NCBI GenBank assembly: GCA_024763405.1
Contig: JANTFQ010000134.1
Coordinates: forward strand, 1-6,800
From: Calditrichaceae bacterium
GTDB taxonomy: Bacteria > Calditrichota > Calditrichia > Calditrichales > Calditrichaceae
Direction of reading: 5' to 3'
DNA: 6,800 nucleotides
Made by a program: the position numbers and the translations under genes. Numbering within the stretch: position 1 is the first letter of the stretch; the number at the start of each line of letters is the position of its first letter. The notes below the pieces were generated by a model. It had not been told where the DNA came from and ran no database searches. It worked only from the letters and a program-made list of their open reading frames with translations. Below are positions 1 through 6,174 of the stretch, piece after piece.

Positions 1-372
1 CAGTATATTTTAGGCAGTGACGACATCCTGTTGGTAAATGTAAATCTCTGGGGCCACGTGCAGCGCCCGGGAATTTACAGCATTCCCAGCGCTTATTCGC
101 TCATCGATTTAATTTCATCGGCAGGCGGACCGCTTAAAACCGCCCGCCTCAGTGATGTACGGGTTGTACGTAAAAATCAGGAAGTGATTCAGGTTGATAT
201 AGAAAAATTTCTCAAAACAGGAAATATTGAATTGCTGCCCCCTCTGCAGCCCGGCGATACAATTATCGTTTCGGGAAGTGTGCAGGATATCTTTACGCGG
301 GTTGTGGCAATTTTCCGGGATTTGGCTATTATTGCCAATGTATTTGTGCTGGCAAACCGCACATATAGATGA
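1..372 (+). CDS. SLBB-domain polysaccharide export protein (Wza-like), C-terminal fragment
   Basis: The reading frame is open from base 1 and ends at TGA 370-372, leaving 123 residues of a gene that begins outside the window. The TTG at 31 is not a convincing start, because the frame continues upstream (ILGSDDILLVNVNLWG) without a break. The visible part matches an SLBB (soluble ligand binding beta-grasp) domain: VNVNLWGHVQRPGIYSIP, then a 'LIDLISSAGGP' segment, a 'VRVVRK' strand, and 'LQPGDTIIVSG'. The last 30 or so residues (DIFTRVVAIFRDLAIIANVF) are hydrophobic or amphipathic, and in Wza-type proteins the C-terminal helix crosses the outer membrane. Known role of the family: outer-membrane exit channel for capsular or exopolysaccharide. 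The next gene starts 37 bp downstream on the same strand, so co-transcription is likely. The family call is fairly secure; the substrate cannot be inferred. Confidence 0.85.
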   Translation, partial: QYILGSDDILLVNVNLWGHVQRPGIYSIPSAYSLIDLISSAGGPLKTARLSDVRVVRKNQEVIQVDIEKFLKTGNIELLPPLQPGDTIIVSGSVQDIFTRVVAIFRDLAIIANVFVLANRTYR

Positions 373-400
373 TCTGCAAATCCCTGTTATAAATTATGTG

Positions 401-405
401 GGAGG
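401..405 (+). promoter_or_regulatory. Ribosome binding site of the first paralog gene
   Basis: GGAGG lies 4 bases upstream of the ATG at 410. The open frame extends back to about 227 and overlaps the SLBB gene, but this site together with the signal peptide that begins at 410 fixes the start. Confidence 0.8.
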
Positions 406-409
406 TAAA

Positions 410-1552
410 ATGAAAAAGACTTACGTTGCTGTTATTGTTTCCCTGCTTTTGTTCGGCAGTGTATCCGCCCAGCTGACCAATGCGAATCAGGAGCTTTTTT
501 ATACACAAACGGCTTCAACGATTGATCCCGGCCAGCTGCAGGTTTTTACAGATATGAATTTTTTCACCAAAGCCGGTGATTTTATCGGATCCTCAAAACC
601 ATTGGATTTTAAACAGGTGAATTACTGGTTAGTAGCCGGGAATGCCGTGTTTGCTTACGGAATCAGTGAAAATTGGGACGCCGCTCTCGGTATCCGTGTG
701 TATCAGGATACCCATTCACCTAATGAATTCAATTTGCCGGGCGATATGTTTTTAACCGTACGCAACGGAAATTATTCATTTGGTCGAAATCATTTTAAGG
801 CCGGCTTTATGACCAGTTTCAGAATTCCCACCGGTAAAGACCATAATTATCCTTTTGCGGAATACGCCAGCGGCTCTTTCGAGTACGGTTTTTTAAGCGC
901 CTTCTCTTTTTATGCCGATCCTTATTTACCGCACCGTTCCTTTAGTATGCATTTTAACGCCGGTTTCTGGAATCACAATGAAAATGGAAAAACATTATAC
1001 ACCTACGCCAATGGCACTAAATTAAAAGCAACGGTTAATTCGAAAGATTATAGAATGGCGCTGGCCGGTGTTATTCCCACCGCAATGTTTGATTTTAGGC
1101 TGGAAATGTCCGGTATCCTTTATATCACCCCTCCGGATAATTTTGTGTACAGTGCGGAAGAATGGGCGTTTTTAAGTCCCAGTATTCGTTACCGTGCGGC
1201 AGACTGGCTGTCGATGGACATTGGCGCTGATTTCCGGATTTCGCCGAAGGATCGCCAGCAAACGACGTCTGCAATTTATGATTATTCTACCAATCTTGAT
1301 TTGCCGCCAAACTATCCGGATTGGAAAATTCATCTTGGTTTAACTGCTGCGTTGAATCTAACCGGTCAGGGTAAAGCAGTGAGTTCGGATTATGTACGTG
1401 AAGAAGCTAAAGAAAAAGTAGATTTGTTCGAATCTGTATTAGACGAAAAAGAAAAAGCCAAAAAAGTACAGCAAGAGCTGGAAAATCTGCGTAATGTACG
1501 TAAAGAAGCGCAGAAAGAAATTGAAGACCTGAAAAAAGAATTAGAAGATTAA
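410..1552 (+). CDS. Secreted, probable outer-membrane beta-barrel protein with C-terminal coiled coil (paralog 1)
   Basis: The 380-residue product begins with a Sec signal peptide (MKKTYVAVIVSLLLFGSVSA, probable cleavage before Gln21). A body of about 300 residues follows, rich in alternating aromatic/hydrophobic and polar strands with Gly-Asn turns, as in outer-membrane beta-barrels. The last 50 or so residues are a charged coiled coil (VDLFESVLDEKEKAKKVQ onward, ending KKELED). The protein contains no cysteine, which suits the periplasm or outer membrane. No OmpA-like peptidoglycan-binding domain follows the barrel-like part, although the coiled coil sits where one is often found. It is a clear paralog of the next gene, sharing TDMNFFT, VNYWLVAGN, YQDTH, NLPGD, HNYPF, EYASG, ADPYLP and FVYS. 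I do not recognise a named family and assign no function. The adjacent SLBB gene suggests an envelope role, possibly linked to polysaccharide export; that link is inference. Confidence 0.85.
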   Translation: MKKTYVAVIVSLLLFGSVSAQLTNANQELFYTQTASTIDPGQLQVFTDMNFFTKAGDFIGSSKPLDFKQVNYWLVAGNAVFAYGISENWDAALGIRVYQDTHSPNEFNLPGDMFLTVRNGNYSFGRNHFKAGFMTSFRIPTGKDHNYPFAEYASGSFEYGFLSAFSFYADPYLPHRSFSMHFNAGFWNHNENGKTLYTYANGTKLKATVNSKDYRMALAGVIPTAMFDFRLEMSGILYITPPDNFVYSAEEWAFLSPSIRYRAADWLSMDIGADFRISPKDRQQTTSAIYDYSTNLDLPPNYPDWKIHLGLTAALNLTGQGKAVSSDYVREEAKEKVDLFESVLDEKEKAKKVQQELENLRNVRKEAQKEIEDLKKELED

Positions 1553-1670
1553 TAAAAAAGTACCGGTTAAAAGACAGTTGTAAACTAATCCTATATCTGT
1601 CTTGCGGAATTGATAATTAATTAATATCTTAAACGTATTCAGAATAGATATTTAACTCCATTGAAATTAG

Positions 1671-1676
1671 AGGAGG
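1671..1676 (+). promoter_or_regulatory. Ribosome binding site deciding the start of the second paralog
   Basis: AGGAGG lies 5 bases before the ATG at 1682. An in-frame TTG at 1661 would add seven charged residues ahead of the signal peptide and has no such site upstream, so 1682 is preferred. Confidence 0.85.
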
Positions 1677-1681
1677 TTGAG

Positions 1682-2821
1682 ATGAAAACGATCAGCCTGT
1701 TACTTTTACTTCTTATCGTTAGTACGGCCTTTAGCCAGCCGCCTAATGGAAGCAAGAGTCTGATCCATACACAAAGCGCGCGTACGTTTGAAAGCGGCCG
1801 GCTGGAAATTCACACGGATATGAATTTTTTCACCCGTGCAACTGAATTTATCGGGTCGGGTACAAAACCTGCCGGTTTTACGGCGGTAAATTACTGGCTT
1901 GTTGCCGGAAACTTAACAGCAACTTACGGTGTCCTGGATAATTTCGATGTAACCCTTGCCTCCCGTCTGTATCAGGACACGCATTATGCGAATGAATATA
2001 ATCTGCCGGGTGATATCTTTTTAACGCTTAAAGGCGGTTCTTTTGCTTTTGCCAATCGTAAAATGTATGCCTCTCTGATGTCAACTTTTCGGTTTGCCAC
2101 CGGTGAACAGCATAATTATCCGTTTACCGAATATGCCAGCGGAGCCCTGGAGTATTCATTTACAGGTGCATTATCATATTTTGCCGATCCCTATCTTCCG
2201 GATCGTTCATTCAATGCACATCTGAATTTGGGCTGGTGGAATCATAACGAAGCTAGTAAGGTTTTATACACCTTCCCGAATGGCAATGAATTGAAGGCGA
2301 CCAAAAATTCTTCCGAATTGCAATATGCCTTCGGAGCAGCGTATCCGACGGCTCTGTTCGATTATCGATTAGAACTTTTCGGAAGCGCCTTTATCAGCCA
2401 GCCGGATGAATTTGTATACAGCCGTGAAAACTATATGTATGTAACGCCAAGCATCCGCTATAAAACGTTTTCTTTTATGACCGTTGACTTAGGCGCGGAT
2501 ATTCGGGTGATAGGAACAAAGGATGAAACTTCCGGTGTTCCTCAAATCACAAATCCGGATTTTGATCTACCCAATTATGCACCATGGCGTGTGCATATGG
2601 GTGTAAATCTCACCCTGCTTCCGTTTACTTCTACGGCAAAATCCGAAGCAGAAGTGCAGCATGACGAGTTTAATAAACGCGTTGAATTCTTCCAGAAAAT
2701 TGTGGAAGAACGTCAAAAATCTGAGGATGTCCAGGAAGAATTAGATAAACTCAAAGAAGAACGTAAAGAAGCTGAGAACGAACTGGAAGAGCTGAAACAG
2801 ATTATGGAAGAACAGGATTAA
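1682..2821 (+). CDS. Secreted, probable outer-membrane beta-barrel protein with C-terminal coiled coil (paralog 2)
   Basis: The 379-residue product has a signal peptide (MKTISLLLLLLIVSTAFS, cleavage likely before Gln19), a beta-rich body and a C-terminal charged coiled coil of about 50 residues (VEFFQKIVEERQKSEDVQ onward). It has no cysteine. It aligns with paralog 1 over its whole length with few gaps. By eye I judge identity at roughly 45 percent, highest in short blocks such as TDMNFFT, VNYWLVAGN, YQDTH, NLPGD, HNYPF, EYASG, ADPYLP and PSIRY. The lengths are almost equal (380 and 379), which points to tandem duplication with retention of both copies. The genes are 129 bp apart, and an intrinsic terminator follows this one closely. 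The function is unknown. A porin-like or surface-structure role is possible, and the coiled coil could mediate oligomerisation or reach into the periplasm; both ideas are inference. Confidence 0.85.
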   Translation: MKTISLLLLLLIVSTAFSQPPNGSKSLIHTQSARTFESGRLEIHTDMNFFTRATEFIGSGTKPAGFTAVNYWLVAGNLTATYGVLDNFDVTLASRLYQDTHYANEYNLPGDIFLTLKGGSFAFANRKMYASLMSTFRFATGEQHNYPFTEYASGALEYSFTGALSYFADPYLPDRSFNAHLNLGWWNHNEASKVLYTFPNGNELKATKNSSELQYAFGAAYPTALFDYRLELFGSAFISQPDEFVYSRENYMYVTPSIRYKTFSFMTVDLGADIRVIGTKDETSGVPQITNPDFDLPNYAPWRVHMGVNLTLLPFTSTAKSEAEVQHDEFNKRVEFFQKIVEERQKSEDVQEELDKLKEERKEAENELEELKQIMEEQD

Positions 2822-2879
2822 GCTTCCGGAATATTCTAACAGCCGTATCAGCACAAAGAGATGAAGATTCTATATTATC

Positions 2880-2911
2880 AATCCCCGGTTTTTAAAGGCC
2901 GGGGATTTTTT
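2880..2911 (+). terminator. Rho-independent terminator after the paralog pair
   Basis: A perfect 9 bp stem (AATCCCCGG at 2880-2888 with CCGGGGATT at 2899-2907) encloses a 10-base loop. The T-run 2906-2911 overlaps the end of the stem, and a further TATTTT continues after it. It lies 58 bases after the stop of the second paralog and probably ends the SLBB-paralog unit. Confidence 0.9.
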
Positions 2912-3111
2912 ATTTTAAAACGAAGCCCATTCATATCCAGTTAAAATTTACCCGATATAAATTCCAGGAAAAGCAGGAAACCAAAGAACAATTCTTTAAA
3001 AAAAGCGTATTTCTCTGATATAACCGGAAAGAAATGAATCGCCCACCCCAAAAAATTCAGTTTAAGAACGTAATAAAATTCACGTGTAATAAGATTCTGC
3101 CTAACGCCAAC

Positions 3112-3140
3112 TTGATAAGCATTTCAAAATACCCTAAATT
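3112..3140 (+). promoter_or_regulatory. Weak sigma70-like promoter candidate for the SpoIID-like gene
   Basis: TTGATA (3112-3117) and TAAATT (3135-3140) are separated by 17 bases, matching 5 of 6 and 4 of 6 consensus positions. A start near 3147 would give a very short leader for the ATG at 3155 and a more normal one for the ATG at 3170. In AT-rich DNA such matches arise easily, and promoter consensus in FCB bacteria can differ, so this is only a candidate. Confidence 0.2.
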
Positions 3141-3154
3141 TCAAAAAATCAATT

Positions 3155-4744
3155 ATGTGCCCGGAATTTATGGATATTATTCTTAAGACAATTAATAATC
3201 TGCCCGTCATAAATGTTAATATTTTTAAGCGGCAAAAGCACGTCGATTTGCAGTTTGAAGCGGGGGCGTTTGCATTTGAAGATATGGATGGAAACCCGCT
3301 GTTCGAGGATATGCAGCGACAGGGGAGATGGCGGATAAAGGTTAAACAAGCCAAATCAACTCCATATATCTATTTTCTTATCCTTAAAGAATCTGATTCG
3401 CGTGCTTCTCTCGAAAAAGATCTGGGTTCATTTGGACAGAATGTGACCATCGAACATGTGGGTGGTACGATCCTTATAGATAACCGTAAAGTAACGGCCA
3501 ACGATAAGTTTATGCTCATCGCAGGCCCCTATACTTCTGAGCGGGAAGCGCGTCACCATTCCAAGGATTTTCAGCAGGTTAATCACTGTCGTATTTATAA
3601 GAAGGCTTCGGATAAATCCAAAGGGATACTGGAAATATTTGATCCTCATTACGAAGTTTTCACGGAAGTTAAAAACAGTTTTCGCCTGGTTCCCCAAAAG
3701 GAAGGTGCTTATTTTAAAATTAAGCACTTTGCTATATGCCATCAGGGGGATACTAGAATTGAACATAAAGATATCGCCTACCAGGGTGTACTTCGGATTG
3801 GTATTGATGAAGATTGTACACAATTTGGAATTAACGAAATTGCAATAGAAGATTATTTGAAAGGAGTGTTGCTTTCCGAACTTAATGGAACGATGCAACC
3901 CGAATATATTAAAAGTCTCGCTATTGCAGCCCGCAGCCAGATATTTGCACGTATCGGTCAGATGCATAAACAGGAAGGTTTTGATTTCTGCAGTGACAGC
4001 CATTGCCTGCGCTACTATGGAACCGGAGAAAAAAATGAAACCATCGATCGGGTACTGGCTGAAACCAAAGGAATGATTTTATCATCGGGGAAGTTAGTCT
4101 GTAACGCTTATTTCAGCTACTCATGCGGTGGCCATACCGAAAATGCATCCGGCGTCTGGCTCAATGACAGCGTCGACTACATCAAGGGAAAGCCGGACAC
4201 ACTCGAAACCGACGCTTTCAGTTTTAATCTGCAAAAGGAAAAGGACGTACATAAATGGATTTTAGGTCGTCCGGAAGTTCTGTGCAAAACGGATACGCAA
4301 TCGCCAGACGATAGAAAGCAACTGTCATCCGATGCCTTCCGCTGGGAAGTATTTTACACACGCAGCGAATTAGAAGAGATTATCTATGAAAAAACCGGTG
4401 AAGAGCTGGGCATTATTTACGAATTGATTCCCGCTAAACGGGGCGTCTCGGGCCGGATGAAAGAGATAGAAATTTTGAGCAGCCTTAAAAATATTACGAT
4501 TAAAGGCGAGTTGAATATACGTTCAGCTTTTTCGACCACTCTTCTCAACAGTTCCTGCTTTATCATAGAGCCGGAATTGGATATGGACGGAGTTCCCATC
4601 AGTTTTACATTTATCGGGGCGGGAAAAGGACACGGCGTTGGATTATGTAAAGTCGGCGCCGCCAAAATGGCCCAGGATGGAAAACCCTATACGGAAATTC
4701 TTTCTCATTATTTTGAACGCTGTAAGATAAAAGGAATTTATTAA
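3155..4744 (+). CDS. SpoIID/LytB-domain protein without a signal peptide
   Basis: The 529-residue product carries the SpoIID/LytB signature. GVLLSELNG includes the expected catalytic Glu (242, counting from 3155), followed by EYIKSLAIAARSQIFA. Then come FDFCSDSHCLRYYG (C279, H283, C284), AYFSYSCGGHTENASGVW (C324), and near the C-terminus GAGKGHGVGLCKVGAAKMA (H493). SpoIID is a lytic transglycosylase that cleaves denuded peptidoglycan glycan strands, so a wall-related role is likely. The N-terminal half is less conserved; a stretch near residues 125-145 (FMLIAGPYTSEREARHHS) resembles a SPOR repeat, which binds denuded glycan, but this is a weak match. No signal peptide or membrane segment is visible, and there are about 12 cysteines, unusual for an exported enzyme. 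The start is uncertain: ATG 3155 has no Shine-Dalgarno, while ATG 3170 has a weak GGA upstream; an in-frame stop at 3116 excludes longer forms. prfB follows after 3 bp. Confidence 0.88.
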   Translation: MCPEFMDIILKTINNLPVINVNIFKRQKHVDLQFEAGAFAFEDMDGNPLFEDMQRQGRWRIKVKQAKSTPYIYFLILKESDSRASLEKDLGSFGQNVTIEHVGGTILIDNRKVTANDKFMLIAGPYTSEREARHHSKDFQQVNHCRIYKKASDKSKGILEIFDPHYEVFTEVKNSFRLVPQKEGAYFKIKHFAICHQGDTRIEHKDIAYQGVLRIGIDEDCTQFGINEIAIEDYLKGVLLSELNGTMQPEYIKSLAIAARSQIFARIGQMHKQEGFDFCSDSHCLRYYGTGEKNETIDRVLAETKGMILSSGKLVCNAYFSYSCGGHTENASGVWLNDSVDYIKGKPDTLETDAFSFNLQKEKDVHKWILGRPEVLCKTDTQSPDDRKQLSSDAFRWEVFYTRSELEEIIYEKTGEELGIIYELIPAKRGVSGRMKEIEILSSLKNITIKGELNIRSAFSTTLLNSSCFIIEPELDMDGVPISFTFIGAGKGHGVGLCKVGAAKMAQDGKPYTEILSHYFERCKIKGIY

Positions 4745-4747
4745 AAA

Positions 4748-5849
4748 ATGGATACACAAGTTAGCGCCCTCATTACCCAGTTCTCAAACCGCCTGGCCGA
4801 ATTACGAGGTTATCTTTGACCTTGATACCAAAGAATCTGAAATAGCCGAATTTGAAAAAAAAGTACTTGCCGACGATTTCTGGACGGATAATGAGAAAGC
4901 CCAGGAGGTACACCGTGAGATCAATGTCCGGAAGGAATGGGTAGAGCCCTGGAAAGAATGTAAGGCGGCGCTCGATGATTTGACCCTACTGGCCGAAATG
5001 GCTGAGGAAGATCCCGACAGTGGCTTTAAGGAAGAGTTAGAGGCCGAGGGTAAGGTACTGGAAAAAAAGATCGCTGCACTTGAATTTAAGCGTATGCTGG
5101 GCGGAAAAGACGATCCCAATAATGCCATCGTCACGATTCATCCCGGAGCCGGCGGAACCGAAAGCCAGGACTGGGCCGAAATGCTGATGCGCATGTACCT
5201 GCGATATGCCGAGATCCGAAGTTTTAAAACCGAAATAATTGATTATCAATCCGGGGATGAAGCCGGTGTTAAAAGTGTGACGATTATGGTAAAAGGGCAA
5301 TATGCGTACGGTTTGCTTAAGGCCGAAGCGGGGGTGCACCGCCTGGTACGCATTTCACCTTTCGATTCCAACAGCAGGCGGCACACTTCTTTCGCCTCTG
5401 TTTTTGTGGTGCCCGAAATCGGCGATGATATTGATATCGAAATTAATAAAGCGGATTTGCGCATCGATACCTATCGCGCCAGTGGAGCCGGTGGACAGCA
5501 TGTAAACAAAACCGATTCAGCCATCCGCATTACCCATATTCCAACGGGCATTGTGGTGCAGTGCCAGAATGAAAGGTCGCAGTTCAAAAATAAATCCACC
5601 GCGTTAAAAATCTTAACCGCCCGGCTTTATCAAAAAGAACTGGACGAACAGCGTGCCCAGCGGGATGAATTTGCCAGCAGTAAAAAAGATATTGCCTGGG
5701 GCAGTCAGATTCGATCCTATGTATTTCATCCCTACAATATGGTAAAAGATCACCGTACGAATATGGAAACCAGTAATATTCAGCAGGTGATGGACGGCGC
5801 TCTGGATATGTTTATCGAAAAATATCTTGCCGAGTTTGGCGGGGAATGA
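4748..5849 (+). CDS. prfB: Peptide chain release factor 2, with programmed +1 frameshift
   Basis: RF2 releases the nascent chain at UGA and UAA codons. The gene is read as 4748-4816, then +1 slippage over T4817, then 4818-5849, giving 366 residues (E. coli RF2 has 365). The 23-codon leader ends GYL before an in-frame TGA at 4817-4819; the downstream frame has no stop until TGA 5847-5849. Key motifs sit where expected: SPF (203-205) for stop-codon recognition and GGQ (248-250) for peptidyl-tRNA hydrolysis, inside RASGAGGQHVNKTDSA. The residue equivalent to E. coli position 246 is Ala (Ala244 here), as in most bacteria, rather than the Thr of E. coli K-12. Only 3 bases separate it from the SpoIID-like gene, in the same frame as the leader, so the two are probably co-transcribed and perhaps translationally coupled. 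A likely Shine-Dalgarno (AAGGA, 4731-4735) is 12 bases from the ATG, rather far. Confidence 0.97.
4806..4820 (+). promoter_or_regulatory. prfB programmed +1 frameshift (autoregulatory recoding) site
   Basis: The site reads GAGGT-TAT-CTT-TGA-C. An internal Shine-Dalgarno-like GAGGT (4806-4810) lies three bases upstream of the slippery codon CTT (4814-4816), followed by TGA (4817-4819) and C. This is the E. coli arrangement (AGGGGG-TAT-CTT-TGA-C) with a weaker Shine-Dalgarno element. In the known mechanism, scarce RF2 leaves the ribosome paused at UGA, it slips +1 from CUU to UUU, and full RF2 is made; abundant RF2 terminates at UGA. The site therefore forms a negative feedback loop. Confidence 0.97.
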
Positions 5850-5854
5850 CAAAA
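5843..5854. repeat. 12 bp direct repeat, left copy (overlaps the prfB stop codon)
   Basis: GGAATGACAAAA occurs here and again, identically, at 6044-6055, bracketing the repeat cluster. The prfB stop TGA (5847-5849) lies inside this copy. Confidence 0.65.
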
Positions 5855-5867
5855 GTGATGAATAGTG

Positions 5868-5892
5868 GTTCCCTTCGACAGGCTCAGGGAAC
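5868..5892. repeat. Inverted copy of the repeat core within a GTTCCCT/AGGGAAC palindrome
   Basis: GTTCCCT (5868-5874) and AGGGAAC (5886-5892) form a 7 bp stem. The interior contains CTTCGACAGGCTCAG (5873-5887), which is the reverse complement of the tandem-repeat core at 5908 except for one base. As RNA, this copy could also pair with the first tandem copy over 15 bp (14 Watson-Crick plus one G-U) with a loop of about 20 bases. Confidence 0.85.
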
Positions 5893-5904
5893 GTATGTAA
5901 ACGT

Positions 5905-5986
5905 GTGCTGAGCTTGTCGAAGCTGGTGCTGAGCTTGTCGAAGCTGGTGCTGAGCTTGTCGAAGCTGGTGCTGAGCTTGTCGAAGC
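5905..5986. repeat. Tandem repeat, four copies of a 21 bp unit (last one partial)
   Basis: The core CTGAGCTTGTCGAAG begins at 5908, 5929, 5950 and 5971. The first three units are identical 21-mers and the fourth breaks off at 5986. Each unit contains a small stem, AGCTT-GTCG-AAGCT (4 bp in the last copy). I associate this core with repetitive extragenic palindrome-like elements dispersed in FCB-type genomes; that comes from memory and was not searched. Because the unit length is a multiple of three, the minus-strand frames stay open and yield artificial heptapeptide repeats (FDKLSTS or ASTSSAP), which are not genes. Confidence 0.92.
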
Positions 5987-6015
5987 ATAGCTCTGACACT
6001 CGCCAGGAAAAAAAG

Positions 6016-6048
6016 ATTCCTCAACCCGATGAATCAGGGTTTCGGAAT
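6016..6048. repeat. Imperfect inverted repeat (second element)
   Basis: Arms ATTCC (6016-6020) with GGAAT (6044-6048) and AACCC (6023-6027) with GGGTT (6037-6041) pair around a symmetric TC/TC internal loop, with a 9-base loop GATGAATCA. There is no T-run, so it is unlikely to be a terminator. It differs in sequence from the 15-base core family next to it and looks like a separate intergenic repeat. Confidence 0.65.
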
Positions 6049-6160
6049 GACAAAAAGGAATGGTCATTTAAAGCGTACTGAGATTGTAAATCCTGTTTTA
6101 TAACAGATTAAAAAAAAACAGATTTTGCTGACCAATTAGAGCAAAACATTTTATATATTA

Positions 6161-6168
6161 AGAAGGAG
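6161..6168 (+). promoter_or_regulatory. Ribosome binding site fixing the TTG start of lysS
   Basis: AGAAGGAG lies 6 bases before TTG 6175. The first in-frame ATG is 20 codons further in (at 6235) and would remove the conserved N-terminal helix, so TTG is the start. Confidence 0.85.
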
Positions 6169-6174
6169 TTTTTC

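Larger units (their letters stand above)
2822..3154. other. Intergenic region between the two transcription units
   Basis: This 333 bp stretch carries the terminator at 2880-2911. The rest (about 2912-3154) is AT-rich, and I see no convincing gene on either strand; minus-strand open frames at its right end are antisense shadows of the SpoIID-like gene. A 9-base direct repeat, ATTTCAAAA, occurs at 3121 and 3138 just before the next start. A weak promoter-like pair sits at 3112-3140. Confidence 0.6.
5850..6174. other. Repeat-bearing spacer between prfB and lysS
   Basis: This 325 bp stretch holds no gene I can support. The left two thirds (to about 6055) are built of repeats: an inverted repeat, four tandem copies of a 15-base core, and an imperfect hairpin. 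The right part (about 6057-6160) is AT-rich, with a run of nine or more A at 6110-6118 and a small hairpin CTGTT-TTAT-AACAG at 6093-6106. I found no T-tract terminator on the + strand and no convincing promoter for lysS. Confidence 0.7.

Noticed and set aside
227..409. N-terminal extension of paralog 1 back to 227
   Set aside because: It overlaps the SLBB gene in another frame, and the signal peptide and ribosome binding site place the start at 410.
1571..1603. Inverted repeat AAGACAG/CTGTCTT between the two paralogs
   Set aside because: Only 7 bp with a 19-base loop and no T-run; too weak to call a terminator or operator.
1602..1630. Promoter-like TTGCGG and TATCTT, 17 bases apart, before paralog 2
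   Set aside because: Only 3 of 6 and 4 of 6 matches in AT-rich DNA, so not distinguishable from chance.
3428..4003. 191-codon minus-strand open frame inside the SpoIID-like gene
   Set aside because: Antisense shadow of a gene with clear family motifs; its translation shows no recognisable domain.
5873..5986. CRISPR array
   Set aside because: The units are directly adjacent with no unique spacers, and the core is only 15 bases; this is a tandem repeat, not repeat-spacer structure.
5613..6067. Overlapping minus-strand open frames with FDKLSTS and ASTSSAP heptad repeats
   Set aside because: They arise because the 21 bp DNA repeat is a multiple of three and has no stop in these frames; they run antisense into prfB and have no ribosome binding site or family likeness.
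6093..6118. Hairpin followed by an A-run as a terminator before lysS
   Set aside because: On the + strand the run is A, not T; on the - strand the T-run precedes the stem instead of following it.
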